Shown here piece after piece: positions 41,706 through 54,180 of a stretch of DNA of 64,000 nt (position 1 is the stretch's first letter; each line of letters starts with the position of its first letter). Below the pieces are notes generated by a model. The model searched no databases and was not told the DNA's origin. It saw only the letters and a list, made by a program, of their open reading frames with translations. This stretch comes from Incurvaria masculella (lineage: Eukaryota; Arthropoda; Insecta; Lepidoptera; Incurvariidae), in assembly GCA_946894095.1 (NCBI GenBank), contig OX335645.2, positions 24,451,001 through 24,515,000 on the forward strand. Direction: 5' to 3'. A program made the translations under genes and the position numbers.

Positions 41706-44700
41706 AGGATGCAACGCGACGGAAAGCGGCGTTCGCGCAGGTAGCGTGTGCGTCCCCGGTCGAGTGCAATAAAAGCGGTGGAAGGTGTTTTATAACATAA
41801 TTTCAGCGGCAGTAAAACCTTCGCACGGAGCAGCTTCTCGGTATTTAGGAGTGTTTGCCGACGTGCTGCGTCCGTAAACACGGAGGTGAGATATAGCAAT
41901 TATCCTGGCGAGTGCGAGTCACCTCCCCGCGCCGCGCGGCGGCAGTTCCCAGGCGGTGCTCCCCCCCCCTCTCCCCCCTCCCCATCACCCCACCTTCTCG
42001 CCACCACCCGCAACCATTATAGCGAGCCCATCAAACTGTCCCTAAGCGACAGACGTGTCAATTGACTCGAGTCTTGGGCGTTACTTTTTTTCGAGCACAG
42101 TTATTACTGAAATAGCGACTCATTATGAGAGTAGAATGCGCGCCGCTTCACACGCTCGATATTGAAATGACTCAATATGTATTGTTGTTATTTTTTTGGG
42201 TGTCCATTAGTTAGAAAGGGGGCTGAACTAATTGCAATGCAATGGAATGAGATCTGCGGTGCGCCAGGGGTGATGCGGCTTTAGTCAAGTGGTGGCACCT
42301 ACCTCCCAACTATTTACTTAAACCGCTTACATTTTTGTTGGCAAAATATGACGCAAATAGATTAGTATTTGAAAATGGCTCATAAACCTATTGTGTTTCC
42401 CAATAAGAGGTGTGCGTACTAGTACCTACTAGGTAATCACTTCCTAAGGTAATGTTAAATCAATTATTAAAAAACTATGTAGTGTCTATTCTATAAATTC
42501 TATCGGTCGGCTGTTATAACATCACTAAAGATTAATATGTTAATTAAAGTTAATTAATTCCAAACATTGATAACATTTATTATTTGAGTTAGCACGGGTA
42601 CGGGGAGTCGAGCGCTTTTATAAACTGCTCAGAAAAAAATATTTGGGAAAAATTATAAAATTAGCACATTTGTTTCTTAAAACAGGCTCCAAGTTATAAT
42701 CATCATTACCAATAATTCATTTTGAGGAATGTTGATGAATACCTAATATTATTATTCCTCCAAATATCTCTTGAAACTGTTAAGCTTACTTTAGAGTTTC
42801 TATGTCGTTGTCCATCTTTTGGCAGCGGACAAAAGATAAGAGATACGATAAAGATGAGAAGCAGACAAAAGATAAAACAAATAAATAAACTTCTAAGTAA
42901 AATTAACTGAGGGTCCTAAACTATCACCTTCTTTGGTTATTCAACAACACCGAGAATATCCGTATTCAATAACGTCATAAATTCCTAGAAGACTTTAATA
43001 TTATATTTGCATTCAAGACTAAGGTTTCCGAAATACACAGTAAAGTGATTTACAAATTATTATGATAAGATATTATTTATGAAAAAGGGAAAAAGGGTTT
43101 TCACTTCACATCACAAGCTAACCGCCTTATACTCGAATGCAGTTAAATGACTGAATTATCTACAATTGATTATCATATTGGTTTTTTTTGTAAATCTGTT
43201 AGTAAACATTATGTTTGATTGGATTTTCTATTTCGTTTAAACGGGATCCTAACTCTGAATCGTTTAGCCCAAATACCAATTCGCAAGTAGCAACAACGGA
43301 GGGCTGCCTCACATAACGTAGGTTCTAAATATTTATTTGCGATCTAGCCAACAAAGTATTTTATAGTACAAAAACTGGCGAGTCCATCTAGATTTGGTCG
43401 TTATGATGCTAATTTATCTCCGTATCATCATTGCCTTTAATAAAAAAAATATAAATAAATGTTTGTTTAAACATTTTAAAATCAAAATTAAAAATTATTA
43501 TTTTTTAACTTTATCGATTTCATATTTCTTTATCATAAGTTATGTAGTTCCAGTATGAAAGGAACGATGAACGTGTGGGGTATTTTACGGAAAATTTTGT
43601 TTTGAATTGTTCTCGAGACAGTTTGTATTTAGGTTCGTAGGGCGGGCGGGCGGGCGGCGGCGGACACAATCTCCGCTGGTCGTTGTAATATGTTCAGTAT
43701 TTTATGTTTATTTAGAATGTACTTAACTTTAGTGAACAAAACACTACAATGCATATTAAAATAATAGTGGTCATTAGTAAAATATAGGTAATTCGTAAGG
43801 TAAGGGAATGGTAAAGGTAATAACCCTACAATAATCACAGGGACAGATCAAGTTGTGCTCTGGTCTAGAACCTTGCACCCCCTGATGTGTCCTACGAAGG
43901 CGTCTCGGGATTCTATGAGGCTCACGTTGAGCTGCGCGGAGGCGTGGGAAGGACACTCTCCAAACACAGTGCTCTGTGTTAGAATATTGCAATATTTCGG
44001 CACGGTGCTCTATCATCTTTGTTGAGCTATTCGAGAAAGCGGCCAGATATTTTTTTTTCAGATAGAACGATCTACGATGTTTTAAAACTAAATTTAACGA
44101 ATTAGACCATTTTCGCTTTCATCCAGATGAAAAAAATACATACAAGTTTCCCAAATTCATCATGAAGTCGTCTCGTCACCATTTGATAGATTTCGTTTGT
44201 TTATAACGAGGATATTAACTAAGTCGAATGGCGTGCAGTCTCACTTTCGTGGCGGCCGACACAAGCCAGCATCCGAAACGGGCACGAACAACTAAAAACT
44301 AGTTTGATACTTTGATAATAATTGGATTACCTGCGATGCCTCCGGCTGTCACAGCCGAGGTCGACTTACGCAGCGTCTAGCTACTCGCAAGTCGAGACAC
44401 GTCCCACCGCAACACGCCGCAACACGTCTCGGGACGACGCGACGCCTCGTAACACGTCTCAACCGCTCGACTCGCCCACCGCAACACTTTATTTTCATCA
44501 TTAAACAGTTTTGTTGTATTTTAATTACCTCCATAAATTCCAAGTTTTCAACTCCATCTTAATTTACTGGCGCGTGTATTATTTGTAAATATTGTGAAGA
44601 TTCCAATAACACGAACTCCATTTAAGTTTATTGATGCTCGGGTACAATGCCTACGTAATTCTTCTCTCGAAATATCTAGATTCATTACCATATATCAGAT

Positions 44701-46451
44701 AAATAACTATAATCAATTCGAAATTTATCTTTTAATGCCGGGAGGTCATCGGGGTAATGCACGACTGGGGAAGGCTAATTAATAGTGGTGACAGGAAGGT
44801 TTTCGGAGCGTAGTATAGGAAAGGAAGATAATTTAGCACGCGCACAATCGAAGAGGAGTTTTCAATGATCACATTAAATGTTAATAGCTGCCTTACAATG
44901 TTCACTCCTCCGTCAGTGACCACAAAGTGCTCGGGCCGGTTGACCGCAATAACTTACTGAACTCGCGGTAACCAAATACAAATGTAAGCTCCATGTTCCT
45001 TCGCGGCGAGCTGCCTGCGTCCGCCGCCGCGTCGCCGCCGCCGCCGCGGCCGGCAGCTGTCATTTAAGATTTAAGATAATCGAAATAAGAACATGACTTA
45101 ATACAATAATGCCAGCAATGTCGACCTCCGACGAGCGGGGCCTCCGCTCTCCTAGGAAACCGCAAGGGTATCTATCTATCGGCCGCGCGCGTGTGTGTGT
45201 GAGAGAGTGAGGGTGTGTGTATGTGTGCGCGCGCGGCGGCCGCGGTCGCTCCGGTCAAAAATTAAAAAGCTATTATGATATTGCCGGGCCGGGCGCGCGG
45301 CGGCGCGGCGGCGGCGGACGACACCATGTATCACTCGAGGGCGGTGATTTTATCGGCTTTTAAATGTCGACGAGAATTTGGGATGTCTCAATTTTTTACT
45401 CAGTTTTTTGTGTGGTCTCTAATTCCGCCAGCGGACGGAGGATATTTTGCAAGCTGTCGCTAATAATAAACGTGCTTTATGTGTGACCGGGTGTGTTCAC
45501 ACGCAGGACGGCGGCGGCGGAGCGCGGAGGCGCCAGGACGGGTGCTCCTTCGATGAAAAATGCTGGTTTAGTCAGCTCATTAATTTGTGTTTGTGCACAA
45601 AAGATTGGAGAGGACTTTTAGGCAATAATAAGATTACGACTCTGGCTTTTAGGTCTCCAAATATATTTTCAGAACGTCGTTGAGCCATCTTCGTCGTCCA
45701 ATAATAAGCAATGTGCTCGTTTAGGTATGGGAACCACCCGGTTCCGTTTGAGGATCAGGCCAGAGCCGTGCGTGACCTCGGAGCGTGTCGTGGTGTGGGC
45801 GGGGGGACCACACGCGGCGTCGCCACGCCCGGCGGCGCGGGGTGGGGTGGAGGGAGGAGGGAAGGGGGACCGACGGACGCTCCACGCTCGGCGGTTATTA
45901 CGCCTGCCAGGATATTTCTCTGCACGTTCGCGGCGCACGGAAAATAAAGACGTTGCGAGGCTACATAATGCGAATACATTATTATGGACAATACATACAT
46001 ATGTACTCACTCACAACAGACTCCAAACACATCTATCGTTTTGGGTTGCAAACATTTGAAAAGTGCATATTGAAATATCCTTAAAAATGTTAATAAAACC
46101 GCACCCATACAACACGGTGAAAACATATGTTTGCTAAAGAAAAACATATAGCAATTTGTTTTAAACAGGGAATATATATATTTCTTTTTTTATTTATGGA
46201 AACTAAACAGCTATACATTTACATTTGCGTTATACAAAAAACTAATTATCCAGAGCCAATAAAAAAGTTTCACCGTTTACAATTTTAAAAATGGGTACCT
46301 ATAAACCTGACCCTACAACCAAAACTGAATTGAAAAGCAATCCCCATTTATTAAAACCAAACTTAAATCCTAAGCCTCAAACTAAAATTTAACTTAAAAA
46401 ACATTTAACTGAGGTTAAAAGTAATGTTAAAAGTAAGTTTAAGAAAAATAT
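41706..46451. other. gene-free stretch with GC islands and simple repeats
   Basis: C-run-rich patch 41925-42000; (GGGC)n/(GGC)n at 43640-43662; CpG-rich patches 44385-44485, 45005-45060 and 45180-45310 (with GT/GA microsatellite), 45495-45545 and 45770-45895. AT-rich DNA between. Open frames in the GC patches occur on both strands at once and have no domains. No gene is supported. Confidence 0.4.
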
Positions 46452-46735
46452 CTAATAAAAAACCGGCAAAGTGCGAGTCGCACACGAAAGGTTTCGTACC
46501 ATCAACACAAAAAAAACAGGTTTTTGTATGGGCCCCCCCTTAAATTTTTATTCTTTTTTGATGTTACAGCGTGTTTTTGTTATAGCGGCAAAATAAATAC
46601 ACACTCTGTGTAAATTTCACCTGCCTACCTATTACGGTTCATGGGATACAGCCCTGGGACAGACGGACGGACGGACAGCGAGGCTTAGTAATAGGGTTCC
46701 GTTTTCACCCTTTGGGTTTGGAACCTTAATAATTA
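46452..46735 (-). repeat. GTTCCG repeat, near full length
   Basis: On the - strand: CCAAAGGGTGAAAACGGAAC, CTATTACTAAGCC, CCGTCCGTCCGTC, TATCCCATGAACC, AT-rich middle, GGGGGGCCC, then GTACGAAACC and the terminal CCGGTTTTT. Part of the terminal hairpin is deleted. Confidence 0.7.
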
Positions 46736-49346
46736 TTTAGGAGTAGGTCACTTCATAGCATATTCAACCCTGAACTACGCGGGCTGCGGCCCACTTGACA
46801 ATACGCTCAATTGGATTTTGGAAGTGGTTATGTTACTGTTAATGTTAGGAAAAGGTTAATGTGTACATTGACTAGTCAATCTGCAGATGAAAGGGTATGA
46901 TCCGTTAAAATGCCAAATTTCTTTTAAAATAGCAGTTATTTGACCTAAATCCATATTAACGTACATATTTGATACGAGTGAATGTATGTATGTGTTCAAA
47001 AGAGAGAATTAGTAGCTTACTTCCACCCTCTTTTCCAAAAACTATAGTCTACCTAATCTAACGAAAGCTATCCTAACCTAATCTAACCAAACGTAGCCTA
47101 TCGTAACCTAATCTAAACCAAACGTAACCTATGTTAACTAACCTAATATTTAAGTAACCACAGAAAAAAATGATTAAATTTAACGATAATTTAATTTCAG
47201 ATTATGTCTTAACACATAATAAGCAACTCCTGGTTTTATTTTGACAAGGACCCTATTTACTTGTCACTTACGACCGAATACTTGGAGGTTCATTTGAAAC
47301 AGTTAATGTGAGAACCAAAACAAAGGACAATGGCCATTCTTCTATGTGCAAGAAAAATGGTGTCGACTTTAATATTTAACAATGAAATAATCGACAAATT
47401 TTGTTACTTTTTTATCTTAGAGAACTGTAGATACCGTAAATATTTAGAAAATTAGTTTTAAAAGCTGAAATTGTCAATTTTTATTAATTGGGTAAAGGAA
47501 AATATAGAATAAATAAAATCATCTTGCGTCAAAAAAAATATCGGCCTGTTGGTGACGTGCGCACATGTCTCCGCAATCGGAAGTCAGAATTATAATCGGA
47601 ATGCATTTTGATATATAATATCCCATTTACTGAAAATACACATTAATACATTAGGTTACACTTCCTATAATATACCTGTTCACTTTTCAGTTACAGTTAA
47701 CTCACTGATCGCTTCGGCTTTTATTTTGCACATTTTTATCAAATTACCAGTCTTGGCTAGGTTATAAGAAATTTAACTATTCGATACTCTGGACTGTACT
47801 AATTAACGCATGTTAGCGGCAACATATACTCTACTCACACTAAAGTCAAACCATTAATGTGTTGTACCGAAGAGCTGTCAAAATTATAAAATCAACTACC
47901 AAATAAGTATCATTAAGTAAGTCGAGTGCCCCAACACCACCCCAATCAAACCCGCCCGTTCTCCGTCCGGAGTCCCATCTATTTCGAAAATTAATATATC
48001 TACCTGCGTTCATTGTTCGCTGTGAAAGCTTTCATCTCCAGGGCTAACATCTCAATATCTTCCCACTGTCCGCTGCAGCGCACAAAGCGATACACGGCGC
48101 AGGAATGTGCTGCCGCCGCTCCGCCGCGCCGCCGAGCTGCGTCGTCATCGCGCCGCGACGCCCAGATAAATGATCGGCGCAGCTTCACACGGAGGTGCCG
48201 AATGTGGGAGCCCGCGCCGCCTCGGCAAATGTCTCCATCACTCTCGGGGCTCCTCATTGAGTTGTCATCGTCGTAAACCGCTCCGGGGGGAGCGGACATT
48301 AACACATTTTTTTATAATATTTGAGTATTGTCGGTGCGGGCTTAGAATTGATGTGCGCTCTGGGAGGTGGACCACACCGCGTCCGGCGGCGGAGGGACCC
48401 ATGAATGGAGCTCGCTATCACGAACACAATAAAACCGTAATATTTACGTAAAAGGATCATAAACCGCCTATTGTAAGGTTCTATGTTATCGCAGGAAGCT
48501 CGCTGCGCAATCGTTCTTTAGGTGAAGTTTAAACTGAGGTCTTGTCCGTTGGGCAGAGAGTGGAGATTCGATTATTGAAATTGCAGGCTACCGGTGAAGA
48601 AGGTAGATTTCCTATTTAGGGGTAGAAGTTTGGGTCTCACAGTCAGCTCTCGACCCTGCTGCAGTGTTGGTAGCTAGCTGTACAGTCAACCAGTCAGCAA
48701 CCGAAGACCAGAAGAATGTATTATGAAATCGTAACATATTAAATAAATATAACACTTCATGGATGTATAATATAGTATAAGTATAACAATAACTATAGTA
48801 TAACAATAAATAAAAATAAAAAAAATAAGTAACTTTTTGAATAACATATTGATTTTGTACGAGGCTTATTTTTTTTTACATCGGTGTCACCTTGCTCATC
48901 ATATGCCAATATACACCATCCTGGGTGAAGAGGAAATCTTTGGTCATGTATATAAACTAAAGGATGGGGAAACAATAATATTATTATCCTTTTAATATTG
49001 TTATTCAATTGTAGATACATATACGCACAACCAGAGGTTATCTATTTCAACAAATTCGTGGGGACTGCAGACAGCGGGCATGGTCTTTACAAATAAATTG
49101 ATATATTTATAATATTTAGTTTGACGGTTTACCGCGCGTATGAGGAGCAGGAAGTGCTGCTCTGATAACTCAAACTGATATTTGTCATGAACTGTGGCAT
49201 ACAAAATGAATTATTGATAATGTTTTTACCTGTGATTTTTAGAAAATTTTAAAAATACTTTTGTAAACGTTTTGTGGACGTTGAAATATAATCATGCGGA
49301 GTTTCTTGCCAGTTCTAAAATATTTAAAAAACTACCAGCGTAGTAT
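46736..49346. other. gene-free stretch
   Basis: Includes a degenerate CCTAA-type tract (47050-47155) and a CpG-rich island at about 48060-48300 with open frames on both strands. No gene recognised. Confidence 0.4.
47050..47155. repeat. degenerate CCTAA-like tract
   Basis: Repeated TAACCTAATCTAAC and CGTAACCTA words, like decayed telomere-type repeats on the C-rich strand. Confidence 0.45.
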
Positions 49347-50760
49347 TCATGTCAAAAAAGTTTTACAATAATGTGTGGCACAATATATGTATACATACTG
49401 CTCATATGATATAAAATCGCCATAGAGCGTTTCATCGGAGAGAGCTTCGTTTACATTATAATACAGTTTACCACTAAGAACTGATTTTATTTTATTTTTA
49501 AATTCATTAAGAGGCAAATTTCTTATCACTGCCGGTAATTTATTGTATAATCTAAAATACATTTTTTAGGATTATCAACAGTGATATACATTTCAAAACA
49601 TATTCATAAAAATGAAGCACGAAAACACGATGTAAATATTCACCAATTAAAGATTAACACAACATGATTATGTAATAACTTTCACATGCTTATTAAAGAT
49701 AAAGCTAATGTGTAAGATAAAGTAAATTAAAGATAATATACATTTAAAACAAAAAAAAACTAAATTTAGACGATACCTGCTCGACAAGTACATTTTTTTA
49801 AATTACGCAGAGGTACCTAATGTAAGTCCTGCAAATGATGGTGTAGTGCTCGACAGCATCATATTAGAATAATTTATGTTAAAATTAAGATTATTAGGTC
49901 TAAGTTTCTATTTAAAACTTTTCGCAAAACTTTTAGAACACTTGTGTGATTAAAGTTCTTTGAGGTTTTTGCTAGTCTGTGTTTGGGACATTTTATGTTA
50001 ATCTTATTTCTTAGTGTTATGGTAATGTATGTCAGAGTTAAGAGTCGCCCCTTCTATTGTTTTTTTTGCAAATACGATATTTTGGTATTCATACTTATTT
50101 ACAAGGGCCATTATTCCAAGAGGATACTTCGCAAGGCTCTTTTTTATAATACAATTATACGATTTGCATCGGATGCATTTCCCCAGAGCATCAGACCGTA
50201 TGACATCAGACTGTCAAAGTAAGCATAATAGATGGTCTTAGCTGCTTGAACACTACATAATTCCCTTATATTTTTGATAGCATAGCATTCTGAGCTGAGT
50301 TTACCGGCTAGCTTATCTTTTTGAGATTTCCGTTTTAGCTTACTATCAGATACTACACCCAGGAACTTAATTACAGGTAATTGTAATTTTAAAAGAAAAT
50401 TTCTTTATCAACATTACCTATCGTGTTACTCAACAGACGCCTGTGTTGCTAGAGCAAAGTTCAATACATTTGTATTATTCACATTAAGCAACAAATGATT
50501 GCACTGGAACCATGACTGTAGGCAAACCACAGTTGTTACAAAAGACCTGGCAACAAATCCGCGTTTATATTATTTAAAACTAATAAAATATCGTGAGCAA
50601 ACATTACTAATTCTACATTGTCCGATAGGCAAATAGAAATATTATTAACGGAAAAGCAAGGTACCCAGAAGAGAACCCTGTGGTACTTCAATGTTGATGG
50701 GTCTGTGTTAGATTTTGTGCCTTGAACATCACAAATCTTCTAATTAAACTGTTCTTCCAT
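49347..50760 (-). pseudogene. decayed LINE reverse transcriptase
   Basis: Reading the - strand from 50760: VPQGSLLGTLLF, an FAHD-type remnant of the palm motif, then SWFQCNHLLLNVNNTNV. A long clear frame follows: KFLGVVSDSKL to YAYFDSLMSYGLMLWGN, ending at TAA near 50144. Past it, in another frame, is KHRLAKTSKNF. 49347-49562 encodes LYNKLPAVIRNLPLNEFKN, a typical C-terminal end. Several stops and frameshifts; the endonuclease part is missing. Jockey/CR1-like by motif. The last two parts may be separated by a small insertion. Confidence 0.85.
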
Positions 50761-50799
50761 AAAATGTTTGGCAGTAGCATTTGACCTAAGTTTATTACT

Positions 50800-50930
50800 A
50801 TCGACGGAAACAATTCAAGTTTCTTTGCGGATTCTTCTTTACAGATTTGATCGAATCCGTGGATCATTCAGTTTTTGACGTAACTAAGTGTGGATTGACT
50901 GCCAAAAAAGTTTAAATAAATGAAATAAAA
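50800..50930 (+). mobile_element. LINE 3'-end fragment
   Basis: AAGTTTCTTTGCGGATTCTT, GATCGAATCCGTGGATCATT, TTTTTGACGTAACTAAGTG and AAAAAAGTTTAAATAAATGA. Same block as 13355-13470. Confidence 0.6.
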
Positions 50931-52012
50931 TGAATTGACTTATATGTAGGTATTTTATGTTCAATAACATTAAGTAAAAATGTACGATAATTTTAAATTC
51001 AAACAAATTCATCCAATATTTTGAAACATATGTGAGAATATTAAAAACATTAATATTCTCACATATTTTAAAATAAATTAATGAAGATATAATGTTACGC
51101 TTACTTGTGCATGTATGATTGCACCCTTTTGACTAACATCCATTATGGATGCGTCTAAATGACATCACAGCATCCAGGTAGGTAATGCTAGCAGAACACA
51201 TCATCCTAGTGTGAAGAAAGTGCCATAAATTGCCATCGGAATGTGGCGCGCACAATCTGTGCGCCGCTCCGCGCCGGCCGCAGCGGGCACCATATTGTTG
51301 TCAGAGCAACAACAAAAGGCCAAACACCGTTCACACTCATCGCGCCAGCGCGCTGTGATGATTTGTACTTCAGAATTCAGGAGTCCGGGACGAATTCGTC
51401 CATGCGATCGCCTTCACTGTCGCTCGCTGTCGGACGACAGTGAGCTCTGTGCCCAGGGAATAGAGTCCGTCCGCGCGGGCCGATCGTAAACGTTCACAGC
51501 ATTGTGTAGTGAGGTGCGATTCGATACGCGCCTCGGAAGAAAACGCTCCATAATGAGGCTTCACTGTTGGAATAGAAACATTTTACAGCCGCGTATTGTT
51601 TCCGGCGGAGGCTCACCCACGCGGGCGGCGGCGGCGGAGGTGCTGCACCGCTACACGTGTGGGGCGCGGCGCGGCGTGGTGGCGGTGGCGGTGGCGGCGC
51701 GGAGGCGGTGCGGGCGCGGTACGGCGGCGGCCGTGGCCAATCGTAAACAAATTGCCTACCAACACTGAGCGGGAACACAAATACATGCAGCAGGACTCCT
51801 CCGCCGCGCCGCCGCTGCCGCCGCATTCGACACAGCTAACACGTCGCCACGCCGCCGCGACGCGACGCCCCGGCTACATAACTCACTGCAAACACTTTAT
51901 TATCTAAGGGTTCCGGCTATAAACCACGCGAAGCTGTCTCGTTCTGTCTCCTAGTGTGAAGGAAGACGTTGAAAGCAATGTGCACGAAAACAAGTCCAAA
52001 CTATCGAAATAA
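50931..52012. other. gene-free stretch with hairpin and a large GC-rich island
   Basis: A 16-bp perfect stem (51029-51044 / 51052-51067) lies in AT-rich DNA. About 51240-51870 is CpG-rich with GGC/GGT runs, open in most frames on both strands; no domain seen. Candidate regulatory island by position. Confidence 0.4.
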
Positions 52013-52260
52013 TTTTTTTTCTGACATGGATGGCTAATATCACACCTCTTGTCATGATATTTGGCAAACACACCTCTTTGGAACAAGGTACCATGCCAGG
52101 ACCTTCATTTAATTGCACAGCTACATTGACCTGGATGGAAAATATGGACAATTTTCATTGGCGCGTCGACCATCGTTTATTCAATGCAATAGTAACAACC
52201 TGGGCGGGATCTAGTAAGTAAGAAAAGGGACCCAAGTTGAACCTGGAATCCGAATGACGA
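52013..52260 (-). mobile_element. SINE copy, head lost
   Basis: GACATGGATGGCTAATATCA, GGTACCATGCCAGGACCTTC and GATGGAAAATATGGACAATT in family order, T run at 52013-52020 as poly-A tail, ending near the head junction. Confidence 0.65.
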
Positions 52261-52279
52261 ATCCTTTAGTACTAAACAT

Positions 52280-52490
52280 GGCTCGCTAATTCCACTCCTA
52301 CTTGTGTTGATATTAGCCGAATACTCCTTATAGGAACTAGGTGCCATGCCAAGTCCTTCCGTATATTGCGCGGCTACGTTTCATTGGATGAAAGATACGA
52401 ATAATTTCCATTGCCGCTTCCACCATCATTCATTGTATACGATGGTACCAATGGGGCTGGATTAAAATTAGCACCTAATAAGGAAAAGTG
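52280..52490 (-). mobile_element. SINE copy, diverged
   Basis: TTGATATTAGCCGAATACTC, GGAACTAGGTGCCATGCCAA and TTGCCGCTTCCACCATC in order; second copy directly behind 52013-52260. Confidence 0.6.
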
Positions 52491-53612
52491 GAGGAGGTTC
52501 CCGCGCACGACACATTTCTAAGTCTCCTCTTACGACAGAAAAAAAATATTGAAATCACTTGTATTATCTTTGAGTTCAAGAACCGTCGTTTCCCCTGGCG
52601 GTTGGTCTTTGCATACTCCATTTTCCTGTCCACGGCCGCCATATATGTTTATTTATTTTTATTTGTTTTAGATTTTTTTTATTTTCCAAAACATTTATTA
52701 ATAGCATTTTTTTATATACGCCTTTTTTCGTTACATAAGTTAAATTAACGTTCTTTTATAGTTATATAACTAATGCTCTGTTTGCTACTTGTAACGTGTG
52801 GATTTGTTTTTGTAATACATTATATGCTGCTATTGTTTATATATTGTATTTAGTTCCATAAGGGTAATATTATTATTTAAAAAAATCACTACTACTTATT
52901 TTGGAATTTATAAAACAAAAAAGATGATGGAATGATGGTCTAGCTATATTTGAAACCTGTTACGGTAAATATCGGAAGTTTATATTCTGTGTTCAAACTT
53001 TTATTGTGAAAATTTATGAAAATTTGTCTAATTTGAGAACACAAAGCCCCAGAGATGTATGTGTTATCTTTAAAGCTAGCCCATGAATTTTCTTTTTGGA
53101 TAATCAAAATTCGTCGGGTTTTTTTTATCCTACAACAAAGTATATAGGTTTAATATCATTGAGCGAATATTTTCTTAGCGGGAATGCATTATTTGCAGTT
53201 CTAGAATAATATGATTAGTGTCGCCGCAACCACGTTTTGGCCGTACTAGCGGCGCGGCCGCCGGCGGCGGGCGGGGTGCGGCGCTGCACTTACTACGCCC
53301 AAAAGACTTCGACGCTCGTGCCAAAAGAAACCGAATCATTCCAATGGCATCAGTCAGCCCAATTTGTTTTCTACTTGAATAACACACATCAAAACATGTC
53401 AAAATAGAGTGCTGCAAGCAAGCGTCGACAAAAAGTAAATGCGTTCCATATTGACAGCGGCGGCGGCGGCGGCGGCGGAGGGGACTCCACTCCGCGAAGA
53501 TATGACGGATGAGGTCGTGGCCGGTGGCGCGAGCGCGAGACGCTTGTTTATAATAAAATATGACTATTTAAGTGGCTCCGTACACGACTAGTCGATTTGT
53601 GACGAGCTATAA
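52491..53612. other. gene-free stretch
   Basis: AT-rich to 53220, then CpG-rich patches at 53220-53290 and a GGC run at 53457-53480. No gene recognised. Confidence 0.4.
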
Positions 53613-53646
53613 CACGTGGCGCCACGTGCGAGTCGCCGCACACGTG
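53613..53646. promoter_or_regulatory. triple CACGTG E-box site
   Basis: CACGTGGCGCCACGTG (53613-53628) is a perfect 16-bp palindrome containing two E-boxes around GGCGCC; a third CACGTG is at 53641-53646. It lies about 4.5 kb upstream of the wingless ATG. CACGTG binds bHLH factors such as Myc/Max or Clock/Cycle types; which one, if any, is unknown. Confidence 0.45.
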
Positions 53647-53904
53647 GCGCGGCAGATGTCGGCAGCGGCGGAGGCAGCCGGCGCACGGCCTGTCACACCT
53701 AACGTGGAATATGAGATGCAAACTCGAGTCTTATTTTAAACAACATTCTATAATTATTCATTATCTAAAAACTATATTGTGCGAATCAATGTATTCTATG
53801 AACCTGTATAACTAGTTTGTCACTAGCCCTGAGTGAGACCAAATATTCAGTTCCCGATTACCGGCAGCGATAGCACTAGTGAAATAGGTCAGGTTTTTAT
53901 GTAA

Positions 53905-54180
53905 AACTATCTGAGGTACCCGGCTCCGCTCGGTTCAATGCCGTTTTGGATTGATGTCGGGCTAATTTATTTCCTTGATATTAAATGAGCTCCCCATACA
54001 AACTTTCATCCCCTATTCCACTCCCATCAAACTTAATTTTCGCCTGTTAATTATGTCCTTTCCTAAAGTCTGTACCAAAATGTCTTTACCAAAATTCATC
54101 AAAATTGGTTCAGCGGCTTAGGTATAAAAATGCAACAGACAGACAGCCTTACTTTCACATTTATAATATTATTATGGATT
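53905..54180 (-). repeat. dispersed lepidopteran repeat, reverse copy
   Basis: GTACCCGGCTCCGCTCGG at one end and TTTATAATATTATTATGGAT at the other mirror the end words of 38143-39037; the middle has AATTGGTTCAGCGGC. Confidence 0.55.

Noticed and set aside
45669..46084. Overlapping frames of about 80-113 codons on both strands
   Set aside because: GC-rich island effects; no conserved motif.
51494..51907. Several 80-110 codon frames in the 51.2-51.9 kb GC island
   Set aside because: Poly-Ala/Arg/Pro content in all registers and no recognised domain or splice sites.
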